Shown here: one piece after another, positions 11,761 to 21,400 of the stretch
How positions within the stretch are numbered: position 1 is the stretch's first letter
Layout of the letters: every line of letters begins with the position of its first letter
Source of the DNA: Luscinia megarhynchos
Lineage: Eukaryota; Chordata; Aves; Passeriformes; Turdidae
Direction: 5' to 3'
Assembly (NCBI GenBank): GCA_034336665.1
Contig: JAPFBE010000002.1
Location: forward strand, 19,508,906 to 19,572,905
DNA length: 64,000 bases
Notes under the pieces: generated by a model
Told to the model about the DNA's origin: nothing
The model's database searches: none
What the model saw: only the letters and a program-made list of their open reading frames with translations
Position numbers and translations under genes: made by a program

Positions 11761-14700
11761 AGTGATCTCAGGCTTCTCTCTCTTTCTCAAAGCACTGTAT
11801 GATGCTACTCCAGTTGCATTTGTCTAGTTTTTGTGAGTGCATGCCTTGAGACTCACAGTAATTTGATTTGCAAACACACTGCACAATCACAGTTGCCACC
11901 TGGATCTGGGCTTCAGAAGTGCAAAATGCTGCACCATACTCTAGAATGTCAAACTGCTGCAAGCTTCAAGTACCCAAGACAGCAAGGTTTTTACCTTAAC
12001 ATATCTGCCTCTGAGATTATCAATAGGAAAATAAGGTAATAAACCTTCCTCTTAGAGAGACACCATGAAAATAAAGGCCTTAGTATTTGTGAAAACTTGG
12101 ATGCTTCAAAGGGGAGAATTATAAGAAGTCCCATGAGGGCATTAATTAATAGTTTTTGAGAGTGGGGTGGAAGATAGTATATTAAATAAGTAATGGGGCT
12201 CCATACTAAACAAGGAGAAAACAAAGTACTGAAATGCTCCTCATTAAGAAACAGATTCCCAAAGGTATTTTAAGTGCTGAAAATCAAACTTCTTAAGTGA
12301 GCATCTATTGCTTTTTTTATTTATTTTTATTTTTTACTGAAAAAAACAGGAGATCTGCAAAAAAAATTGTCAGCAATAATGTAATTATCGGTTGTAGCAT
12401 AATGCACTACTCATTAAAGTTTGCATCAGAGTCCATGTGCATCAGATCTAGGGCACAAATTGACATTGCCCAAGCAATCTTAGTTATAGCATTTACCAAT
12501 GTCAGATTGCTTGACTTTGCAACACACATGATTTTTTCCAATAAATAGTGTACAAATAAATTTCTCTGGTTTTAGGATAATGCACATAGTCATCCACATT
12601 CTTCAGTGTGCTCACATCCATAGGAGACAGGATGAGAGCCCTTCTCCTGCTTCATCCTTCAGCATATGAGGTACTTACCTCTGTCATCAGAGTAAAAGAC
12701 ACAAATAATTGGTTGTCATCTTCTTTGAATCAGCATCAGGAGGGACAGAACATTTTTCCAGTGAGCTTCCCCAATGTTTGCTGACATCAGAACAATGGTG
12801 AAAGTCAGGCAGTGCTGGTGCAATCAGAATCGTAAGAGAGCACATTGAAACAAGCACAGGCTTTTCTACCTGTTCCCCAGGTAGCTTAGCCCCTTTTACC
12901 ACTTTCAATTTATTCTTCTTTATTTTGGTTTATCTTACCTCAAATCCAGCTTTGACAGCACTCACCTGACCCTCCTGAGCTGAAAAATTCCATATAACAT
13001 TTTGATAAAGCACTGCACACCCACATCCAACCCCACAGCCAATCCTGCTACCAGAGGAGGAGAAGCTGGAGACCTCCTGATCCATTTCAACTTGAATTTT
13101 CACCTGATCCTATGAAGACAGCATGCTTTTCTCCAGTATATAAATAGTCTTCATTCCAATAGGTAGGTTTATTAATCAAACTTTGCACCAAGTAGCTTTG
13201 GTTTATTACACTGTCATAATTTCACCTTTACAGTACAAGATTCCTTAAGACAAAAAAGGCAATGAAGCATGCATCCCATAAAACAAAAAATATAGCTACA
13301 ATAGTTGCTATGGAATTGCTGAAAATTCCACATAAACCAGGAATTTATGCCAGGAGTTCTTCAAAGTACCGTGGCTGTCCTTCCAAGAATGTGAAAATGT
13401 TAATGCCAAGGCTAAGGGAGCTTGATTTCTTCTTCCTTCCTTTGTATAAACATGATAATATTTCTCTGAGTCCTGGCTTGAAACCCTCTTGAGCTGCAGT
13501 GCGTGCCAATAGACAGGATGTTTGTTCTGCAACAGGGCTGCCCTGTCAGAGCAGGTCATAGCCACCTTCTCTGCTCCTCCACCCCACATACTTGATGACC
13601 TAGGTCATAATGGTGCACAATTTTTCTAATATAACTCAATGAAGGTGGATAAAATAAATCAAAATACATTGATTTGTTCTCTTCTTGAATACAGCTTCTC
13701 TTTAAACTGCAGCTTTTTGTATTTCTGTGAAGGATTACCCCAAATATTCTGTTTCTTCTCCCTCAGAGGCACCACTGGAGAAAACTTGCTTGATCACAAA
13801 ATGTAGCTCCTCATTAAGCCTTGCTCAGAAGAGAGAGTCTTGATGCTTAGCTTCAGCATTTGTTCATGTGTCTACCACATATCTGGAATATTCCTTTAAA
13901 GCAATTTTCATTTCCTCATTTAAACCAAGAACAGTTTTCACAGGAATATGTAAAGGCATTCCTCTTTTTTGAGATTTTTTTCCCATGTTTTGCTTCAGTA
14001 GTACTTATTTCATCAAAAATTTATTTCTTAGCTGCTAGAAATGTGTTTTCTTTCCTCTTTTGTCTGCAACCTTCTCCTACTCAGAAACAGTCTCTTGAGG
14101 ATCACCGTTTCAAGGGCACAACTCCTACTATGTAAAAATATGTAACCCTCAGGAATATGCCACCTTTGAAATTTTTCAGTTCCAAACAAAAAGTCAGGAT
14201 GTAGAAGCAGCCCAGAAAAGGTGTTTTGAATGAAAATGTTTGATCAGTTTGAGTTAAGAGTTGTAACCTCTCATTACAGGCTTTTCATTGTACTGTGTGA
14301 ATTCTCTTTCTGCACATCTACTACACCTACCTAGTTCTCTAAGGGCTCTTCTTTTCCTTCCCATTTCTCCCCAGTTTTCAATTTCTCTCTCCTCAGAACT
14401 TCAACTCGAGACCTCCATTCATAAAGTTCTCTTCCCCTCAACATTTCACTCTGCCAGTCCCAAGCTATGATGAGCATTTTCCCCTGTGGGAAAAGACAGT
14501 GAGTGGTAGCTGGGAGTTTCCAGAAGACCTGTCACAAGTTATCACATTGTAGAAGAAATTTAAGTATGTTAGGAAGCAGGCAATCATGAGCTCACAAAAA
14601 GCAAGCCCAGAGAACACAGATCTTTCCATGGGATGAGTGCAGAAGTGCTCCTTGGCAAGAATGGGTAACGACAAACACAAAAAAAGCCAATTCAACAAAT

Positions 14701-16775
14701 AAAACATAATTAGCAAGGGCATCCCAAGTAATGAGAAATCGTTTGGTACATACATCAGTGGTAAGAGGAAGTCAAAAGCAAGTGGATTACTCATCAGAGA
14801 AAGCTATTGACTGATGCCAGAGAGGGCTCAGACTGCCTCAGGCCTTCTTTGCACCAGTCTTGGCTAAAAGAGGTCACTTGTGATGGGGTGACTGCCTTTA
14901 GTACACATTAAATGACAAGGGAATAAGGCTGCAGCCCACACTGGGGCAGAAATAGCTACTACAGTACTTAAGGTAACATTGTGATGTTCAATCCAACAGT
15001 CTGGCTGCACTTTATGCCAGGGCAGTGAAGGAAGTGGCTCAAGCAACACTGGAAACCCTAGAGTTTATATCTGAGAATCCAGGGAAGATGGCCAAGAAAT
15101 AAGCAAACTGATGCCTGTCTTCAAAAGCAGCATTTGAAAATAAATAAATAAGCCAAGTTTTCACCCCAGAAAGCATCTAGTACCAATAACACACAATTTG
15201 TAAACAGGTAGAAGGAAACAATAGGATAAGACACTATTAGTATGAACTTGTCAGCTAGAAACTGGGATAATCTGGGTAAATTTCCCTTGGCAATGAGGAG
15301 CAGACCATGTTATGGAAGAGGGGACAGTGGACTCCACTCATCTGTGCCTTGGTTAGGCTCTTCTGCTTACGAGGAAGGGAGTTCAGTTTATTTGAAAAAC
15401 TTGGGCAGGGGGTACAGAAGTTTGGAAACAGCAGTTGTCAAGAGTTTCACAAGCAAGAGGGTGGACTATAAATGCAGTTCCAAAGGGGGTGTTTTGTTAG
15501 CAGCCTTCCAAGCTGGCACTAACTGGGGAGCAACTGCAAACACATCGGAGGATGAAATAAGAATTCAAAATAACCTAAGAAGCTGCTTGGAAAGCAAAGA
15601 TGACTGAAAAGTAATGAGAGGAATTGTTTTTGGAGGCAGGGTTACCCCTTGCTTGCACAGAGGCTGGGACATTGCTGCTCAGCACAGGCTGCAGACACCA
15701 GCTGAGAGACCAGAGAGCTGCAGACAGTCAGTGGCCAAAGACTGCAGGAGAAGTGGACAAATTGCAGCTGCTCATCTTAAAGAAAACATGGCACAGGGAC
15801 TTGATAGCAGGCATCAGATGTAAAAGGACACTGCAACACAGAAAGAGGAGACTTCCCTTGGCAGGGACCACCACATTCACATTTCACCAAGGAATATTCA
15901 GGATAGAGTGTCACTTAGAGAGGCTGTAGGGCCTCTGAAGTACTGGGTGTTCCTCAGAGCAGAACTCAGGGAAGCCCCACAAAAGGGACACAGAGCCACA
16001 TTGAAGTGGTGTAGACATGCAACCTTTCTGATGTCCTCTGTAAGACAAAGAGCTGAAGAGAGGAAGATCTAAGGCATTAATGGTGTACAATACTTTGCTA
16101 GCAGAAGCCAGATCAAGTACATGAAATTCCATCAACAACTTGCTCTTCCATTTATATTTGGCAATGACACCCATCCTCTTCTAATGCACACAAGCATTTT
16201 CTGCTCACCAGCTGTGTTCACGTGTACAAGCGTATATTGATCTGTTTTCTCTCCTTCCCTTTTTACAAAGGAAAAAATAACCGCACAGTTCAGTAATGCA
16301 CAGGCTGTGCTCCACGATGAAAATAGTCTGAGGCACTTACACGCTGAAGTAAATTTAGCTTAACATAAAAATAACCTTCACAAATTTGAAGTGCCTGTTT
16401 TACAATTAACGTCAGGTGCTAACAGGATATAATTTTCTTCAAAGTGTGTAGTAATGTGACAGGCTGACTGAAGCGAGGCAGGCACGTCTCCTCGCCGCCC
16501 TCTAGGTCTCGGAAATGCCCCCTTCACCTTTCGGTCCTTCCCTCCGAGTCTCGTCCTTTCTTCAGCCGCACAGGGTGCTCCTGCGGCTCGGCGATGCGGT
16601 GCGCTCCCGCCCAGCCGCTGCAGCCGCGCTGCGATATTAAAGGCACACATACCGTGTAAATAATTGATAGGGAGCTAGCGCGCTGCGGAGCCCGAGCGCC
16701 TCCTCCGCTTCCCCAGCTCTGGCCGTGCCGCCCTACCTGCCCCTGCCGCCGGAGCGCAGCGCGGCCGCGGGGAGG

Positions 16776-16819
16776 CGCGGAGCCCCCGCGGAGCCCCCGC
16801 GGAGCCCCCGCCGAGCCCC
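16776..16819. repeat. 11-bp GC-rich tandem repeat, four copies
   Basis: Unit CGCGGAGCCCC repeats at 16776, 16787, 16798 and 16809, the last copy with one change (G to C). A second small duplication, a unit of about 14 bp containing GGCGGCTCGGTGG, follows at about 16855-16890. Such repeats in a promoter island often vary in copy number between individuals; whether these do is unknown. Confidence 0.85.
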
Positions 16820-17285
16820 GCGCCCGTCCCGCCCCGCGGCGCGTCCCGCCCCCGGCGGCGGCGGCTCGGTGGCGGCGGCTCGGTGGCGGGGCCGGCCGGC
16901 GGCGCGGCGGGAGCGGGGGGAGCAGGTGCGGCCGCCCGGCACCGCGGGGGCGGAGCGGGGGGCGGCGGCTCGGGCCGGGCCGGCAGGTGGGGGCTGCCGG
17001 GAGCCGGGGGTTTGCCCGCCCGCCTCTGGAGGTGCGGCCGGCGGCACGGCGCGGCGAGCGGGCTGCCGCGGGAGGCGCACGGCGGCGGTGGCGGCGGTGA
17101 CCGCGTCCGCAGCCCGGGCCGCGGAGGGGCCGGCGGGGCCCCTTGCTGCAGAGCCAGATGTGCGGGACGCGGGGCTGCGAGGGCTCGGCGGGGAGGTGCT
17201 GGGGGCTGCCGCCGCCGCTGCTGCCGCGGCCGGGGGGGAGCCCTTAGCTGTGCGGGAAGCGGGGAAGCCGTGTCGGGAGCTGTTA

Positions 17286-17340
17286 TTTTCTTCTCCTCCT
17301 TCCTTTGCCTTCCCTCTTGTCCCTCCTCCCCCTCCTCACC
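17286..17340. repeat. Pyrimidine tract 1 in promoter/5' UTR
   Basis: Strongly C/T-rich on the coding strand (CTTCTCCTCC, CCCTCTTGTCCCTCC and CCCCCTCCTC units), inside the CpG island. The opposite strand is purine-rich, which explains Lys/Arg/Glu-rich chance frames there. Confidence 0.7.
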
Positions 17341-17428
17341 AAAACCGGGAGAGGAGGCGTGTTCGGTGCCTTGCTGCACCGGTTTTGCTTGGTTTGTTGT
17401 TGCAGGGTTTGGTTCGCGGGGTGGCTGG

Positions 17429-17498
17429 CTTTTTTTTTTTTTTGCTTTTTTTCTCTTTTCTCTTCCAACCTCCCCGCCTTCTCCCTTCCTTTCCTTTG
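17429..17498. repeat. Pyrimidine tract 2 with poly-T
   Basis: Begins with about fourteen T, then GC, then T-, CT- and CCTT-rich sequence. It is the second of three pyrimidine tracts between the promoter core and the start codon. Confidence 0.7.
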
Positions 17499-17507
17499 GC
17501 CCATCGC

Positions 17508-17594
17508 ATGCTCGGATCCGGCTGGATCCTTCCTTTGCTTTTCGGCGGTGCCTCTCGGAAGGGGGAAGGGAGAGCTGGGATGAGTGCAGCTTGA
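17508..17594 (+). other. Upstream ORF of 28 codons
   Basis: ATG at 17508 is followed by an open frame ending at TGA 17592-17594. A second ATG in the same frame lies at 17580 and would give a 4-codon version. The -3 position is C, a weak initiation context. It lies about 310 bases upstream of the main start and does not overlap it. It matters only if transcription starts upstream of 17508, which is not known. Confidence 0.45.
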
Positions 17595-17693
17595 CGCGCA
17601 GGCGAGGAGCGGGGGGGCACCGCCGGCAGCTGCAGCGGTTCGTGGCCGCAGGGCGCGGGTGAGGAGCGGAGAGAGCGAGGGGCTCCCTCGGTG

Positions 17694-17759
17694 CCTCCCC
17701 CTTTCTTCGCCCCTGTCCTTCCTCCCCTCCTCCCTCTCTCCCTTCCCCATCCGTCTCCT
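17694..17759. repeat. Pyrimidine tract 3 in presumed 5' UTR
   Basis: CCTCCCCCTTTCTTCG followed by CCTTCCTCCCC and CTCCCTCTCTCCC units. This is the tract closest to the coding start (about 140 bases upstream), so it is likely in the mRNA leader. Confidence 0.7.
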
Positions 17760-17877
17760 GCCGGGTCCGGCGGAGAGCGTGTGTGCAATACCTTACGCTG
17801 CAAGGTGTGTGTGTGCGCGGGCGGAGCAGAGGGAGGGCAGGACTCGCGAGGGAGCCGGGGCTGCCCCGGCCCCCCCT

Positions 17878-17883
17878 ATGTGA
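17878..17883 (+). promoter_or_regulatory. Start-stop upstream element (ATG-TGA)
   Basis: ATG at 17878-17880 is directly followed by TGA at 17881-17883, in the same frame as the main coding sequence and 18 bases before its ATG at 17902. This TGA is also the nearest in-frame stop upstream of exon 1, so it fixes 17902 as the first usable in-frame ATG. Start-stop elements in other genes can stall ribosomes and lower translation; that role here is inferred. Confidence 0.6.
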
Positions 17884-17901
17884 GCCTCCCCGGGCGGCTG
17901 C

Positions 17902-18432
17902 ATGGCGATAGAGCGGCGCCGTGAGGCGGGCGGCGGGGGCCGGCCGCTGCCGGAGGAGAACGGCTCGGTGCCGGGGGCCGTGGGTCCCGGCGCCGCCGCC
18001 CCCCCGGGGCCGCCCCCCGCCAGCGCCGCCGGGGCCGAGATCCAGGCGCTGCCGGTGCCGCCGCCCGCCGCCGCCTGCAGCCCGCTGCTCCTCGACTATG
18101 ACGGCTCGGTGCTACCCTTCCTCGGGGGGCTGGGCGGCCGCTACCAGCGCACCCTGGTGCTGCTCACCTGGATCCCGGCGCTCGTCATCGGCTTCAGCAA
18201 GTTCTCGGACTCCTTCCTCCTGGACCAGCCCGACTTCTGGTGCCGGGAGGCGGACGGGCAGGGCAACTGGAGCGGGACCTTGGCGCCGATCCACGCCAAC
18301 CACAGCGGCAACGGGAGCATCTTCCCCCCGCCAGGGCTGCCCACCCCCGCGGGGGACAACGCCAGCGAGTGCGGCTGCCGCGAGTGGCACTACCGCATCC
18401 GAGCCGGCCTCGTCCAAAACGTCGTGAGCAAG
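17902..18432 (+). CDS. SLC22A23: SLC22A23 coding exon 1 (N-terminus, TM1, first extracellular loop)
   Basis: Encodes residues 1-177 of an orphan SLC22-family transporter (MFS) of the plasma membrane; its substrate is not established. The start MAIERRREAGGGG and the block LLLDYDGSVLPFLGGLGG closely match vertebrate SLC22A23 as I know it. Residues 1-60 are rich in Gly, Pro and Ala and look disordered. TM1 is about 82-102 (TLVLLTWIPALVIGF). The extracellular loop follows, with sequons at N122, N133, N137 and N153 and cysteines at 114, 157 and 159. The start is supported by an in-frame TGA at 17881; its context has T at -3 and G at +4, so it is not optimal. The exon ends AAG|GTGAGA at 18432/18433, phase 0 (531 bp). 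The frame stays open into the intron to 18681, but homology stops at the donor. Confidence 0.96.
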
Positions 18433-21400
18433 GTGAGAAAGGCGACTTCCCTCGGCTCCCTTCCCTGTCCGGCCCTCACGGACCCTCTCGGCACCCGCTC
18501 TTTCCAAGGCCAGGGGAGCCGCTGGACACGGATCTGTCCTTGCCGTGCCGCAGCTGGGTCAATCAAGCGCCCCTGGGTCAGCCTCCCACCCGGAGAAAGT
18601 CAATCCCGCATTCCCGCAGCCCTTTCCCTCCCGCTGTGTCCAGCTTGTGGACTTGTACTCGCACACCGGTTGCAGCACTAAGCTGCAAAGTTATGTCCTG
18701 AAACGGTATCCTGTGTGTCCCTTTGGGTTCCTGGTACTGTCCTGCTCTCCCTGGGTATCTGTGGGGAAGATGCTGTAGGCACGAGTCCCAGCCGATAAGG
18801 GGAAAAGGTTGCAGAGAGGGCTCCAGCTGATCTTTGTGCAAGTGTACTAAAGCAGTTCTACACATCAAAAACCAGGTTGATTTTTAGGGAAAGTGAAGAA
18901 ACGCTGACTGTTGTGAGTAAAATAAGACAAAAGTTCTCCTGAATTCCTCCAGTTTTGTACTTACTCTCTTGAAAACTGTTTTGGCACAGCAATTAAAGAA
19001 ATGTTTCACAAGCTGTTTTACTCCAGAAACAGAAAGTGCATGCTGTTGTGTTTTGTGTTTCCCCATGTAATGGCTAAAGTGGAAAATTTCTAGTGAGGAG
19101 ACTGTGCTGCTTTCTGCTCTTGCTTCATATTTGCTGAGTAGTGCATATAAAAAATCACCTTCCCTTTTCACCTGAAAGCTTTTGCTTGTTTCTAGTATCA
19201 GCCCTGCAAAAGCCCCATAGGCTGTAGATGGGCCTTATTGATATTAACAGGCAGCTGGAGTTCCTGGAAATGTAAAATGAAATGCTTACACCAGGGAAGT
19301 AGTTCCCTTAATCTCAAGACCCCCTCCTAAGTAAGATCAGCAAAAATTACTTCCTGCCTGGGAGCAGTGCTTTGGCTTAACTGTGTTTATCTAGTTGGGA
19401 TAAAGAAACGAGGCAGCAATCAGATGAACAACATAATTGTGCTTTGGTCAGCCAGCACACATTTATATTGAATCATTGAAAATAATTTTGGTTTCTCTTT
19501 GTGTCCCTTGAAAGAGTGTACAACGGGCAAAAAGCAAATCCCTCAATACCTTGAACCCAAAATGGATTAAAAAGAAAGGTAACCCAGCTACACTCCTATC
19601 ATGAGAGGAACACAGGCACATGTTGGATCTGAATGGTTTGTGATACAGAAATGTATAAGAAAATTAGATATTTAAGGTGGTCAGATTTTCTTCTTTTTAT
19701 ATCTAGAAACCGAGCTATTCATATGTTTGGGGGTTTAGCACTGAAGTTTTAGCTTGAAAAAAGTATCTTGAAATATGTTTTTAGTCTAAACTTTAAAAAA
19801 AAATTTTGGAAATGTTTGAATCTTTTGAAGGTCATCGTCAAGTTGGCCACAAAAGGTCAAGGGAGAGTTAGTTTGCTGTCTTGCATGCTTCTTTAGAGAT
19901 AATAAAAAAAGTGTTCTTTGGAAGAACTTGCGGTAAAGGGCAGATCAATTTTAAGGGATAAACAAACATCTGTGGCCCCTGCTGTCTTGTTTTGTATTAG
20001 AAAGAATAATAATCATCTTTTGAGACTATGGGTTTTTCCAGTGTGGAGTTTTTATTTTTATTGTATGCTCACTTCCCAAAACCTGGCAGCTTTTTTGCTT
20101 TGATTTGTAATCCCATGTAATTATAATTAGATTGTTTTCTCAAGGTCAGGATTCCTCTTTAGTTTGTACTTTGGTTTTGTTTTGGGGGTTTTCTGGGTGG
20201 GTGTGCTGCCTGTTTTTATTCTAATGAAGAAAGAGAGGAAAAACCCAGACAGAAGATCATCATAGCTTGATTTGGACTTCATTTCTTATCAGTCCCCAGG
20301 AGCTCTGATTCTGCGGGAGCAGTTCTGGTAACCGCTGACTCCTCTTGCATGCATCTCACTGTCCTTTGTGAGAAAGAGCTGCTCTGGATGAATTAAAGAG
20401 ACTGGATGTTCAGATCACCCTTAACTCCCCTCAAAAATACATTTATTTCTGTAATGTATTATGCAATGTTCTCATCTTTCTAAATAGAGTTTTATTAAAT
20501 CTTAGTCTAATATATGCTCGTCTGTGTAGTAGCCAGGGGTTATATTGAAATATCACAAAGAGAGCCAAAAGTATATTAATAAAAAATGTACTTTTGTTTG
20601 GCAAGTAAATCCTCTCATACTTACTTTCAGTGGTCTGAGCTAATAGCTGCTGGGTGTTCCATCATTGCTTTGTATTGAGAAACTACGAAACAATTCTGGT
20701 TATTTAGCACAAACCATATTTGATGTGCGTGCATACGAAACATCACTGCCCCATTCCTTAGGGGCAGGGTAGCTGTCCTTAAACTGTGTTAAGTTCCACT
20801 GTCTCCATGGCCTCTCTTCTAATGGTGCACCCTTTGTCAGATGCTGTATCCCTGTCCAGGCTTTCTCAGCCATCCCTTCCCTGATGCCCATTTTCTCCCA
20901 GCCCGTGTCACGCTTGGGATTGATGGAGTGGAGGTCTTGCTATTTCCAGCCCTGCTTGGTGCTTTGTTGAGCCCCACTTCTCTGAGTGTTTGCTGGAGCC
21001 AGAGGTGGCCTCGCACCTTTCTTGCAGACTGGCACTGCCGTGTTAGATGCTGTCATTATCCTGACCTGCTTGACTGAGTCACTGGGAACGGTGCTTTTTA
21101 TAGTGCTGCCAGTCATTAGAACTGGAAATGGTAATACAGGACATGGTGCTTATTATTTACCACTGCTGAAATACATGTAGTGAAGAGGTCAGATGCATAA
21201 TTTAACCACAGGGATTCTAGTGGCCATGTTAAATCACCCTTCTGAGCTAATGTCCTGACTTGGCACATAAATCTTGGTCTTTAGCTTGGTTTGTACATAA
21301 ATATCTTCCCTTAGCACATTTCACTTGCAAGACTTTTTCACTGCTAAATGATTCATTGAAGATTTTCATCTATTCTTTATCACAACATCACCATACTGTT

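Larger units (their letters stand above)
1..16470. other. Intergenic region upstream of SLC22A23
   Basis: AT-rich DNA without a recognisable gene on either strand. The open frames here are mostly 60-120 codons, show no family motif that I recognise and lack matching splice signals in series, so I treat them as chance. Contents that I can point to are a short GT/AC run near 4672, a GAAA/CTTT inverted repeat near 5531-5610, a CT-rich tract near 8894, a TTTAA-type repeat near 10646, possible CR1 fragments near 9620 and 11705, and a perfect 12-bp palindrome at 13596. In mammals the neighbour on this side of SLC22A23 is PXDC1 at a large distance (from memory), so an empty 16 kb is not surprising. 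Distal enhancers could be present but cannot be read from sequence alone. Confidence 0.7.
16470..18560 (+). promoter_or_regulatory. SLC22A23: CpG island promoter of SLC22A23
   Basis: GC content and CpG frequency jump sharply from the AT-rich flank at about 16470 and fall again inside intron 1 at about 18560. The densest parts are about 16560-17280 and 17560-18440. GC boxes (Sp/KLF type) are visible at 16828-16835, 16845-16853 and around 16947-16953. No TATA box lies at a persuasive position, which fits a dispersed CpG-island promoter. The transcription start cannot be fixed from sequence; 16900-17800 is my inferred range. The island covers the 5' UTR and all of coding exon 1. Long open frames on both strands here come from GC-rich sequence with few stop codons, not from extra genes. 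Confidence 0.85.

Noticed and set aside
14465..14794. Hydrophobic minus-strand frame of 109 codons resembling membrane segments
   Set aside because: Hydrophobicity follows from T-rich codons; no family motif and no conserved flanks visible.
16675..17379. Minus-strand open frame of 234 codons in the CpG island
   Set aside because: Pro/Ala/Arg-rich translation as expected from GC-rich DNA with few stop codons; no domain, and it lies opposite the promoter.
16725..17662. Two long + strand frames (289 and 259 codons) upstream of exon 1
   Set aside because: Gly/Ala/Arg low-complexity followed by Phe/Leu runs from the pyrimidine tracts; frame choice follows base composition and there is no homology.
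17283..17803. Minus-strand Lys/Arg/Glu/Gly-rich frames of 155 codons
   Set aside because: Direct product of the purine-rich complement of the pyrimidine tracts.
18433..18681. Extension of the exon 1 frame by 83 codons into intron 1
   Set aside because: Similarity to SLC22A23 stops exactly at the GTGAGA donor and exon 2 joins in phase; at most a retained-intron product.
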